Below the pieces are notes generated by a model. The model searched no databases. It had not been told where the DNA came from and saw only the letters and a list, made by a program, of their open reading frames with translations. From positions 310,001 to 374,000 of the forward strand of contig JAGPYM010000020.1 of the NCBI GenBank assembly GCA_020736575.1: a DNA stretch of 64,000 nt, read 5' to 3'. The stretch's first letter is position 1, and every line of letters starts with the position of its first letter. The position numbers and the translations under genes are program-made. This stretch comes from Thelonectria olida. Lineage: Eukaryota; Ascomycota; Sordariomycetes; Hypocreales; Nectriaceae. Below, in pieces: positions 1-9,409 of the stretch.

Positions 1-1849
1 ACCGTCGATCTGCCCCACGCGATGCGGGCAAGCCGTGCCGTCCTTGGCAAACTTGGCAAAGGCTTGTTGGTTTCCGTTCAGAAGGATGGCAGCTGATCCA
101 CGTTTGCCCGCAAGCCGTGTCCATCTCCACAGAAGGACTGTCCACTCTTTGATACCGCAGATAAGCTGTTTTAGGCAGGCCAACACAACGTCAGAACGAT
201 GGTCTTGTTATCGAGGACAACGCCGTGGTGGACGCGAAAACCCAGGGCGTCTGTCTTCCGGCATGCGGCTTCCGGACGGGCCGATGATGCAGCACGTCAG
301 CTGGTTCGATTGGTGTCTTCCGATGAGCATTAGCCTGCGATGGAAACAGAGGCGCCGGGGTGTGATCAAGGACAAGACATGCATGCTTAATTACCGTACA
401 CAAGCGTCAAGCGGGGTAGCTGGACGCCAATGAGCAGCAAGACAAGGGCAGTTGCGTGGCCTAATGCTCGTTGCAGTAAGGGGCGCATCCTCAGGCCTTT
501 TGTAAAAGCCCCTTCGGTGATCGGAATGGCAGACACTAGGGAGGCGCCGCGAAACAAGCCCTGCTTTGGTTGGTTGCTCACGCAAGAAGAGGGTCATGGG
601 TGTTGCTGCTGGCGTATGACGGACGGCGTATTGGTGAGACGGCCCAATCTGCCTCCCGTACGGGAGCCTACTCTCTTAGCCGTCTGACGTGGAACGAGAA
701 CATCCCATCACATGAATCCGTGCCTCCATCGTCCATGCGAGCTGCCAGGGTGTGATTCGTCATGCATGCCTGCTACGCTCCGAGATGCTGCGACGCGTTT
801 CGCTACCGAGATCCGGTCCCCGGCCAAATAGTTTCCATTTTAAACCCCGACGCGACATGGATTTAGCCATCGTGGAGGGAATCACACCAGAAAGCAAAGG
901 CACCTTCTCTCCTCATCTCATGTCTCCCAGGTGAAGGCAGCCTAGCTCCGGAGACGAACGAACTGAAGCAACCACGCCATCTCTTCCCGAGCTGCTCCCA
1001 CGTCGCCACACTGACAGGGCCTGACAACTACCCTACAGATAACCCAATTTTCAATACCAAGACAAATAACAATAGCAAAGAAATCATCTATCAGTTTGCT
1101 CAGGTCTAGAGACATTGTTCCCCGAGCTCGAATTGTTTAATGTGAATTTGCGATGTGTGATATCAAGTCATCTTCTAGGAAGATGGTAATCTTCGAGGGA
1201 TGTTGTCCCCGTAATTCCCAAGGAAGCGCCTCGCCACTGAGAGGAGAGAACTCGACAGAGTAAGCGCACCCATTGGCTCGAGGGTGAAGATCGTCATAGA
1301 TGCGCGAACTGGAATCTTCAGAGGAACCACATTGACAAATAGAAATAGCTTTGTTCAGTGCTGAAGCTTAGATTTGAGGTTTAAACACACTGGGGGTCGA
1401 TCGACTTATGACTAATAGTAACTGTACCCCAGGTTCAGGATCAGACCGGTCTCCATCAAAGCCCACTTCGTTGCACAGAGTCGTGCTTGAATCCACACAT
1501 CGAGGTTCTTTGAACTGTCGTTCGAGATACTGAATGAGATGAGATGGATGTTACAGTGTGTTGAATTGGTCACAGGACGGTTCCCATCGTAGGGTTGGGT
1601 CTCGTGTGGAATACCTTCGCTAACCTTGGTTGAAGACCTGTCGATTCTCATGACAATTTCATCTCAGATTGAGGATTGCCACACGTTGTAGGAGGGAAGA
1701 GTCTGGAGAAGATGAATGCACCTGGAAATGTCGAAATCCTGCACGTGATTTCTTGCGTGCGCGACTTGGGCCATGATGGAGTCAAGTTGCAAAGAGAGAA
1801 AAAAAATGGCCAAAAAATCAAACCAGGCCTTTGGACCTGTGGCTGGAAC
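1..1849. other. gene-poor left end, no gene recognised
   Basis: The short open frames here (longest about 130 codons) overlap one another on both strands, have no recognisable domain and no consistent splice signals. I see no tRNA fold and no clear transposon end. A gene truncated at the left edge cannot be excluded. Confidence 0.4.
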
Positions 1850-2120
1850 CTCTCCCGCCGGGAATTGAACCCGGGTCTCTCTACGGGACCGCGGGTTCGA
1901 GGAATCCCGCCCGGAGGGGCGGGATATCTCGACCTGAATTTCGTGGTAGGGTCAAAAGAGGAGTCCCTGAAGGGGGATCCTCTTTTGGCCCTACCATTTT
2001 TCCATCCTGGCCTTGCATACTCTGTAGATTTATATGGATTTGAGTATGATGGATTGATGGATTGATGGGTTGATGGCTTGAAGTGACAAGCTTGCATACT
2101 GACCACTATACTACGGAAGA
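1850..2120 (-). pseudogene. tRNA-Asp(GTC) interrupted by a ~195-bp insertion
   Basis: On the minus strand, 2120-2083 reads as the 5' half of a fungal tRNA-Asp: acceptor TCTTCCG, D arm with AGTGGTCAGT, anticodon-stem strand CAAGC and anticodon GTC at 2087-2085. The matching 3' half, with T arm CCGGG-TTCAATT-CCCGG, acceptor strand CGGGAGA and discriminator G, lies at about 1885-1850. The two acceptor strands still pair over 7 bp with one G-U. Between them sit about 195 extra bases, and the expected 3' anticodon-stem strand (GCTTG) is missing, so this does not look like a normal intron at 37/38. Both internal promoter boxes survive but lie far apart. A T6 run follows near 1816-1811 on the transcribed strand. 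A disrupted tRNA is the simplest reading; transcription is not excluded. Confidence 0.7.
1945..1995. repeat. 18-bp foldback inside the tRNA-Asp insertion
   Basis: Arms 1945-1962 and 1978-1995 are reverse complements with one mismatch (a G-U in RNA), separated by a 15-base loop. A second GC-rich hairpin lies at about 1891-1923. The remainder of the insertion contains copies of ATTGATGG near 2050-2075 and a second CTTGCATACT (2012-2021 and 2091-2100). Confidence 0.75.
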
Positions 2121-2561
2121 CGGCTGGCGTTGAGGCGCCAGTGTAGCTTGGGGGGTGGGTTGCGGTGTGTCGCGCTTCGATCAGGTTAAGATGGGCCAGC
2201 TTTGATCATGTGGGTCTAGGTCTCTTCGCGAGGGATAGTTCCTGAGCCCACCAGGCGAAAGATTGCGCTGTCGTATTACTCTCGCTCAGGACTTCTATCC
2301 TAGATTGTGCTTAGGCATGTGGTCACTCAGTCACCGACATGCGGGCATATAAATTACACACATACGACAAGTCTACGTAAGAAGTGTACTTGGCTCAAAA
2401 ACACTGTCTCACTGTCTCGCTCCATTTGGGTGTTCCGGACAACACAGCTTGGAAGATCATCTCAAACCCACACTTGATCATTGTAGAGAGAACTTGCAAC
2501 GAGGCGTATCGAAAAGATGTTCGGATAAAGAAAATAACTAAAAATACAAGCCAAGGTGTTT
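2121..2561. other. intergenic, 3' side of citrate synthase gene
   Basis: No gene is recognised between the tRNA-Asp remnant and the citrate synthase stop. It should hold the citrate synthase 3' UTR. No repeat of note. Confidence 0.4.
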
Positions 2562-4173
2562 TCAAAGCTTAGCCTTCAACTCCTCCCCTGCCGCATTCTT
2601 GTATGTGGCAAGCTGGTTTCTCTTACTATCCCCACCGTGGCTGACCTTGACCGGAGCATCAAATACTCCTGCATCTGCTTTCAGCTGTCTGTCCTTGGCC
2701 TCGATGTAATCCCTCTCTCCATAGCCCAAGTACAACTGTCTTGGCCTCCAGATCTTGACACCTGACGGGTTCAGCATCTGCTGCCTCCAGTGAGCCAGCC
2801 AGCCAACACATCTGGGAACCGCAAAAAGAACGGGGTAAAAGCTAGAGATGAAGGGTTAGCATAGATTCATCAAATACAGTCCTATTTCTGCATTGAAGAC
2901 TGAGGGCTTCTTGATAACTGAAAGAAACATTTCCATAAAAGGGGGAGGTCACTTACTCAAGAGGAAATCCCATGGCCTGATAGATCAAACCCGAGTAAAA
3001 GTCCACGTTGGGGTACAAGTTCCGACTGCGCATAAACTCGCTTTCCCTCGCATATTTAGCAAGAGTTGTTGCTGTGTCGAGGAGCTGGTTTCGGCCCGTG
3101 ACTTCAAAGACCTGTTCGGCCAGCTCGCGAATCGCCGTTGAGCGAGGATCTACGTTTTTGTAGACTCGGTGTCCGAACCCGACAAGGACTCGCTCACGCT
3201 TCTCGACCTTTTCCATGAATGCAGGCACGTTCTCGGGGGATCCAATCTCCATGAGCATGCGGATCGCGCTCTCGGACGCGCCACCATGCGACGGACCGTA
3301 GAGCGCTGCACATCCGGCTGCCACGACGCTGTAAGGGTCGACCAGGGAGCTTCCAACCTGGAGAACTGTCGCCGTGGAGCAGTTGACTTCGTGGTCTGCG
3401 TGAATGATGAACAGAGCATCGAGTGCTTTTTCTAAGACGGGGTGTGGGCGGTAGTCGTGTCCAGACAGATGATCGAGGAGATACAAGAAGTTCCCCGTGT
3501 ATGAAAGCCCCTGGGCGGGTCTGTTGAACGGGCGGCCTTGACGCATACGGTAGGACGCCGCTGCCAGAGTAGGAGCCTTACCAATGATGCGAAGGATTTG
3601 CTTGTCCAAGGTCTCGAGGGCGGCTGGATCTCCGGTTGCAGCGTTGGTGTACAGCTTCTGGCCACGCAGCGAGGGATTGGCCTCGGGCGCAAAGGCACCG
3701 AGAGTTGCAAATGCAGAAGTCAACATGGACATTGGGTGAGAGTCATAGCGGAATGACTTGAACATGCCCTCAATGTCGCTGTGGATATAGGTGTGGTGCA
3801 TGATTTCATCCTGCCAATTGCTCTGTTGAGAGCTTGTCGGCAGTTCTCCATAAAGGAGCAGGAATGCTGTCTCGAGGAAGTTGCTCTTCGTCACCAGCTG
3901 TTCGATTGGGTATCCACGATACCGGAGGATGCCATCCTGGCCGTTGATGTAGGTGATCTTGCTCTCGACCACGGCCGTGTTCATGTAAGCAGGATCGTAA
4001 ACTCGAAGCCCTTGGCTTGTCTCATCCTCGGCCCGGTCGTCCTCTCCTTGAGCCTTGATTTTCTTGATGTCGGTGGCAAGCACCGAATTATTCTTGATTG
4101 GAATGTTATACGAGTTGCCAGTGCGGTTATCAATCACCGTCAAAGACTGACGGGAGATGTTCTTGATGGCCAT
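2562..4173 (-). CDS. citrate synthase, peroxisomal type (PTS1 AKL)
   Basis: Condenses acetyl-CoA with oxaloacetate to citrate. Two exons, complement(2957..4173) and complement(2562..2841), with intron 2842-2956 (donor GTAAGT, acceptor CTAG), giving 498 aa. The start is the ATG at 4173; the frame is open upstream but has no ATG there. Active-site blocks are visible: HADHEVNCST near residue 258, GPSHGGASES near 293, FGHRVYK near 333 and the Asp of PNVDF near 391. Exon 2 supplies the C-terminal block with RCVGWLAHW and KIWRPRQLYLG. The protein ends in AKL, a PTS1 peroxisome signal, and the N terminus lacks an arginine-rich mitochondrial presequence. By analogy with yeast Cit2 this suggests a role in the glyoxylate cycle or fatty-acid and acetate use. 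The family assignment is secure; the location is inferred from the tail. Confidence 0.93.
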
Positions 4174-4577
4174 ACCGAAGCTTAAGAACTTTCGCACTTG
4201 AAAGTACAGCGAAGGGTAAGGATCTATCGGTTCCGAGGAGTCGGATAGTTAGAGCAGAGACGGTAAAAAACCTGCGGATAAGCAAGTAATGACTCCGTTG
4301 GGATTAGGCAAGGAAGGCAAAAGTGAGTTGAATACGAAAAGGGACAAGAGATTTTGATCTTCACCGAGGGACATGGGCCGGCTTGTGATTGGGCCAAACG
4401 GGGTCGAGCCACATGTTGGGGGTTTACCGAGCCGAGGCATGATCCGCCTCAACAAGTGATTTCGGTAGTTTTAGTGTCCAGTGCATAGGTAACTTATCCA
4501 ATATTATGTACAGAGTGACATATACCGGTCGGAATGCCCGCGGCATTCATTTATTATCGAGGTTTACTACTCCAAAT
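4174..4577. other. citrate synthase upstream region
   Basis: 5' flank and probable promoter of the citrate synthase gene. The open frames here are short and overlapping and show no domain. Confidence 0.4.
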
Positions 4578-4907
4578 CTACTTTGGCGGAATTTCTTGGC
4601 CGTTCTCACGCGGGAATGGATGTACTCTACGAATTGTTGCAGCATGTGAACAAGTATCCGCACTCAGCATGTCATCGCTGACCAACTTCTCAAAACCAAC
4701 ATAGCCATTGTGGCTGATGTGCAGCTGACATGGTAATGGCGGTTCGTCTGGCTTCCAGAGGTCCGCGGGATCGTTCATCTGTCCGACGACGACGCTGAAT
4801 GTCGAGACGCCGAAGATGGACACGCTGAAGACGAAGATAAGAACATCTTGAAATCTTTCGCGAATGCTTCGGAAATAGAGCTTGCATCGTCTGTCGTCAC
4901 CGTCGTT
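4578..4907 (-). CDS. possible small single-pass membrane protein
   Basis: An open minus-strand frame of about 110 codons runs without an ATG until a Met at 4823, so a 5' exon may be missing. It encodes a basic stretch (RSIRERFQ), one hydrophobic segment (DVLIFVFSVSIFGVS), then a soluble tail with Cys, His and Pro and the end GQEIPPK. The order of basic stretch, membrane span and short tail resembles a real protein more than noise, but I recognise no family. A short upstream peptide starting at an ATG near 4991 could be a first exon; I could not find a convincing splice. It may equally be chance. Confidence 0.28.
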   Translation of the reverse strand, partial: NDGDDRRCKLYFRSIRERFQDVLIFVFSVSIFGVSTFSVVVGQMNDPADLWKPDEPPLPCQLHISHNGYVGFEKLVSDDMLSADTCSHAATIRRVHPFPRENGQEIPPK

Positions 4908-5804
4908 ATGGATGCCTGCTCATCGAGGTAAGCGACGCCTCTATGGCTTCAGGTCGGTCTCCGAAATCGCTGTGACCTCGTTCGTCATCATGGCCATCTT
5001 GCTGCCTCGCAATGCTTCAGCATTATCATTAGAAGCCCTCGGCTACATTGGGAGCCTACCCAGAGGCATTAAGCTCGAATTCGAGCAGCGATGGTGGAGA
5101 CAAGGAACAAGGGAACAAAAATACACAGTTCCGACTCAGCGACTTTCGCTCGACTGCCTTTGGCTAATTAAAGAGATAGATAAAGCTGCACCCAACAAGC
5201 CGCTTAGTAATTTGCAATACCAGCGCTTATGAGAGTGATTACTCTATCTAAATTCAACATTCTCGCGCGCGCACTACGCACACCCAAAAGGAACACGCCA
5301 CCGGTTTGACACTTCACCACTAAGATGAGTGCACCTCAAGCTCGCATCTGCTCCTTCAGGCACAACGAAGGAGTAACGCCCGGGATATTCTCTACGTGGA
5401 GATATCCCCAGCCACGAAAAGAGTCAGTCCAGGAGCTTGCACTTGCTCGTTCTAGGTCTTAAGCAGATGGCCGGAATCTGAATTGTACGAACAACGACGT
5501 CTTCAGCTAGGATAGAAGTAGGACTCCAACATACTAGTTATATGAATGAAACAAAGCAAGAGCTTCCATGCACTTGACGGTATGAGACGGCATTAGTTGA
5601 TTCTAGATCACGTTGTTACTTTTCAATGGCTGAAAGGCAGAGCCAATGCCACATGGCAATGACACCGTGATCAGCGTAGATAAACCGATGCTATATATTC
5701 TAGTACAGAAATGATGACTATTCAATTATGGCTGTGGCACCGCGAATTGTAGCATCAGATTTATTTGCAAAACTCCTGAACATTACCATCCATAGTATCC
5801 TAAA
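4908..5804. other. intergenic, nothing recognised
   Basis: No tRNA, repeat or domain-bearing frame seen. A plus-strand open frame at 4882-5232 has no recognisable content. The right end should include the 3' UTR of the T5orf172 gene. Confidence 0.35.
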
Positions 5805-7202
5805 TCAGTCGAGATCCATTCCATCGTCATCATCCGGCTTCTCAATTACATCGGTTGGTATAGCCCCATTCTCGTACAAATTATTATCAATGCTGTCGTT
5901 TGAATCCTTCTCTTCCAGCTCATTGCTTCCATCTCCGCCCTGGTCTGCAGAGCCGGACCCATTACTTGAAGATGAAGATTTCGTGGACGTCGTCTTTCCC
6001 CCAGACAGTTTCATGATCAAGAGATCATTTCCAAGACCGGCCTCCAAGAAGAGGGCAAATTGAAGAGCCCACGCAATGATGATGGCCCAGGCGTTTGGGA
6101 ACGTGACATACATCACAAATAGAGCTTGGATAGCGCAGACAAATTCCCATCTGCGTGGCCAAATCGCCTTGGCGAGATATACCAAGTTGAACCTGGCTAT
6201 ATCCCACCACGAGGGATTGACGAACTTAGACCATCGCTTTGCGCGTTGTTTGTAGTCATCTTTCTCGTCACAGTACACCTCCCAGCCATTGAGTCGTTCC
6301 CCCCAGAAAGCACGGAGAGTACCCCATTCATCCCAAGGCTCTTTGTCACAAAAGGCTGTCCATCGCTGAGTAACCTCCACCACAAGCTCAAGTGGCGCCA
6401 TGAAGAACTCTCTGTGCTCTTGTACACACCGCTCGCAATAATACCTGTGCCAGACACTTTGCAGCTCAGCCTTGATGAGCTTCTCTGCTGTCGCGTAGTG
6501 TCTAATCAGTCGTTGATTCGGGTATGGCTCTTGCTTGAGCTCGAGCCTGCAGGTATACTGGAGCTGATACTGCCTGGTCAAAATTGGCCCCTTCGTAATT
6601 CCAACTTTGCGCAACTTGTCGTCTGTATTCTTGTTGAGGACGGAGAATATGTAATTGCTTCCCATGTCGGCGTTCTTAATCGCGCCTTGTTTCCAAGGTC
6701 TTCGAATCAAATCGACGATCCCACTTTCAACCTCGTACCCATCCTTTCTTCTTGTTGGGGAAGACTTCTTACTCGATCTTGGTGTCCTGAAGACCTCTGG
6801 GGACGACTGGGACTTCCGAGGCAGCGGTGGAACAGGTGTCCTGATTGTCTTGCCATCGGAAGGGTCGCTTGAGGTACTCTTTGCGCGAGGGAGTTTTGTG
6901 GGTGTTTGCATGTCGCTCTCGGCAGTTCTCTCTGCTTCTCCGTTTGAGGGCGCTGGCTCGTCCTCATCCTCGTCAATTGCAATCGGATCTGCTGCCGACC
7001 CGGCCGAAACACGTCGTGCTTGACGCTGCGCCACCGGCGACAAGGAGTTGCTTCCTCGAGCTGGGGACCGATTGCGCGCGCCCGTGGAGACCTTTCTCCT
7101 CTTGGTCACTCCTTTGGGTACGGATACCTTTGAAGGCGTTGTGGTAGGCGAGACGGAGTCAGGCATTGAAGCCCGCTGGGCTGGAGAGTCATTGTTACTC
7201 AT
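5805..7202 (-). CDS. T5orf172/GIY-YIG-domain protein with membrane segments
   Basis: Intronless, 465 aa, from the ATG at 7202 (MSNNDS). Codons upstream are open but lack an ATG. Residues 1-160 are disordered, rich in Ser/Pro/Lys/Arg, with a basic TKRRK patch and an acidic IDEDEDE patch. Residues about 180-280 carry a T5orf172 (DUF1766)-like domain of the GIY-YIG superfamily, with NYIFSVLN followed by LRKVGIT, a basic central part and a Cys/His segment (YYCERCVQEH). A Trp-rich region follows, then a hydrophobic stretch at about 354-386 long enough for one or two membrane spans, and a Ser/Gly and Asp-rich tail. Fungal members are mostly uncharacterised. I make no claim of nuclease activity. Confidence 0.82.
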   Translation of the reverse strand: MSNNDSPAQRASMPDSVSPTTTPSKVSVPKGVTKRRKVSTGARNRSPARGSNSLSPVAQRQARRVSAGSAADPIAIDEDEDEPAPSNGEAERTAESDMQTPTKLPRAKSTSSDPSDGKTIRTPVPPLPRKSQSSPEVFRTPRSSKKSSPTRRKDGYEVESGIVDLIRRPWKQGAIKNADMGSNYIFSVLNKNTDDKLRKVGITKGPILTRQYQLQYTCRLELKQEPYPNQRLIRHYATAEKLIKAELQSVWHRYYCERCVQEHREFFMAPLELVVEVTQRWTAFCDKEPWDEWGTLRAFWGERLNGWEVYCDEKDDYKQRAKRWSKFVNPSWWDIARFNLVYLAKAIWPRRWEFVCAIQALFVMYVTFPNAWAIIIAWALQFALFLEAGLGNDLLIMKLSGGKTTSTKSSSSSNGSGSADQGGDGSNELEEKDSNDSIDNNLYENGAIPTDVIEKPDDDDGMDLD

Positions 7203-9061
7203 TGTGAGGTTTGTGGGCGATAGTGTTGAGACTAACGAGAATAGCACAGGAACAGCAGGTCAATGGTCGAGCATCTAAGTACTAATAGGAGGGATAGGCA
7301 GTCATCTGAATCTACTCAGCCTTCAGCTGAGGTTTGCGAGACGGGTCCCGATAGGTTGCCCAAAGGCCCAGCCGTGGCCGCACCGGCCGTACCTGCCATT
7401 CCTGGCTTAGGGGACAACGATAAGGCAGAATGAAGGCCTTTTGGCCAACACGAGAGAGCCCCTGTTGACGATGGGCGCTTGTTGGAACATGCAGGGGCGC
7501 GAGAGGCCAACAGTTCCAACCAGGCGCTTAGTTGTCGTGTCTGTTAGTCTTAGTACGCAGAAGCAGCATGACTGCTCCCAAGCCGACATCAGTATGTATT
7601 ACCCTTACAACTATCCAAAAGATGACTATCAAAATTCCAGCTCACGAGGGAAGAGTTGGCCCCCAAAAACCTTTGCGGAAATCTTCATGTGAGGCATTTT
7701 GAGCCGTTCTGTTCCACTTTGGGTGCATCCCTATACAAGGTGTTCAACCAACACACAGTATGAATTTCATCGTTTCGCACCAAGTTGCTACTTGACTGAA
7801 GAGGGAGCCAAAGGGGATGTTGAGTGCGGCGTGGAAGATTCTCAAGCACTTTGGAGCAACGCCAGGATAAAGAGCGCCTACCTACTATTACATGAGAGGC
7901 GACAAATGTTGCAGTGAATAATTGCTAGAATGGTAAGAAGCTTTATTTTTTTTTTTTTATCATCTTTACTTGCTTTATTTATTTTTACTTTCATTTATTT
8001 ACATATTTATTAAACCTTACCTAGTCGGCGTGGTAAACGTCACATAACACACTGCATGTACACACTACAGTACGAGCAGTTTTCTTCAAGTGGCATTTTT
8101 ACATTCAATCCCTTTCTAGCTGGATTACGTCGGTCGCACTTCCTGCTTCAGACGTTGTCTGTTTTGCCTTCTGAATCACTCCTGAGTCCTTCTGGCCCCT
8201 TCGGCCAGGCGAGAGGCCCCGTGGATGACTGGTATCTAGCGCATGGGGACCCCATGATTCCAGAACGATGCAGGCCCAACCTCGCACTCGGGAAGAATTC
8301 GTGGCGGGTAATAGCAAGTGAAGCCGTAGCAGCATTATGATTACTTGTTTGATGTGGATGGTGGTGGTTGAAGCTGCTCAACTCAAGCAATCGGACGCGA
8401 GGAGACAGGCGGCCCTCTTGTTGTCGTGCGATTTTCGCGCCTTTCCTTTATAATTGAACAAGGCTCTTTCAATCTCTATTATCAATGCTTTTTTGGACCT
8501 GACCATGCTATTATTTTGTCACATAACTACGCCCATCACGTCAATAATTATGTAATGCAGGCAGACAATAGAAGCGAAGTCGAGACCAAGAGTGGCCGCA
8601 ACTGTTGCTTGTGGGGGGATGGTTCACTGTTAAACTCCAGCTGGTAGGCAGCTTCTAATAGTTGTAGCCCAAATAATTAGATCCATGGATATGCGCCAGT
8701 GAGTCACTCGATGAAGTAAGTAATCACTGCCAAAGAGACTTATGGGCAAAGGTTGGATGTTGGAGCATCACCAACACTGCGTAAAAGGCCGAGGCGCTCT
8801 GTTTCGAACTGCCACAGGCGTCGAGAAAACATCACGAGGACGCGCATGTTGACTCGATATGATATGTACTCCCAATGGGCGGACTCTTTGCCATTCTCCC
8901 AACCCAATTGAAGCATGCTGCAATACAAGGCGAGTCGTTAGGTGCGTCAAAATGAACCACAAGAGCCCTGGCACGAAGGATGGAAAACAACCACAGCCTT
9001 AGCGCCCCCGGGTAGACGAGGTTCATATACATCATTTTGGGGCCAGACTTTCATCAAACAA
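7203..9061. other. gene-free stretch with T-rich tract
   Basis: No domain-bearing frame. It includes a 13-base T run at 7946-7958 inside a T-rich, low-complexity stretch (about 7940-8010). Short open frames overlap on both strands. I saw no terminal repeats that would mark a transposon. Confidence 0.4.
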
Positions 9062-9169
9062 GGTGAAATGGCCGAGCGGTCTAAGGCGCTGTGTTCAGGT
9101 TACATCCCAACCAAGGACGATATCTTCGCAGTCTAGTAATAGGCTTGGGTTCGAATCCCAATTTCATCA
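9062..9169 (+). tRNA. tRNA-Leu(CAG), intron-containing
   Basis: The acceptor strands GGTGAAA (9062-9068) and TTTCATC (9162-9168) pair, with discriminator A at 9169. The D arm contains GCCGAGCGGTCTAAGGC, typical of tRNA-Leu. Anticodon stem CTGTG (9089-9093) pairs with CGCAG (9127-9131). The anticodon CAG is at 9096-9098. A 26-nt intron, 9100-9125, follows position 37 at the canonical site. There is a long variable arm, then T arm TTGGG-TTCGAAT-CCCAA. A T5 run soon after 9170 would stop Pol III. Confidence 0.96.
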
Positions 9170-9409
9170 TTTCTTTTTGCACTTCCAAACGATCTTCATT
9201 GGTCTGAATATCGCTTTTTGCACGACTCTCTTGTTCCTGAGGTGGCTGACCTTCTCCCGTGGATGAAACAAGATGACTGTTGGAAAGCCAATGAGTCGGT
9301 TCTCGACTGGACTTATGTGGGGCAAGGGATTCACTGCTTGTGCTATCCCTCATGGTCCTGCCTCGATGTCGTGGATTAAATGTTACTATTACTTGGAAGC
9401 ACCCATCGT

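Noticed and set aside
1888..1912. GGTTCGAGGAATCC resembling a plus-strand tRNA T arm
   Set aside because: The loop has nine bases and no acceptor, D or anticodon arm can be built around it; it is part of the GC-rich hairpin.
6126..6872. 248-codon plus-strand open frame
   Set aside because: Lies fully antisense to the T5orf172 gene and has no domain; its composition mirrors the opposite strand.
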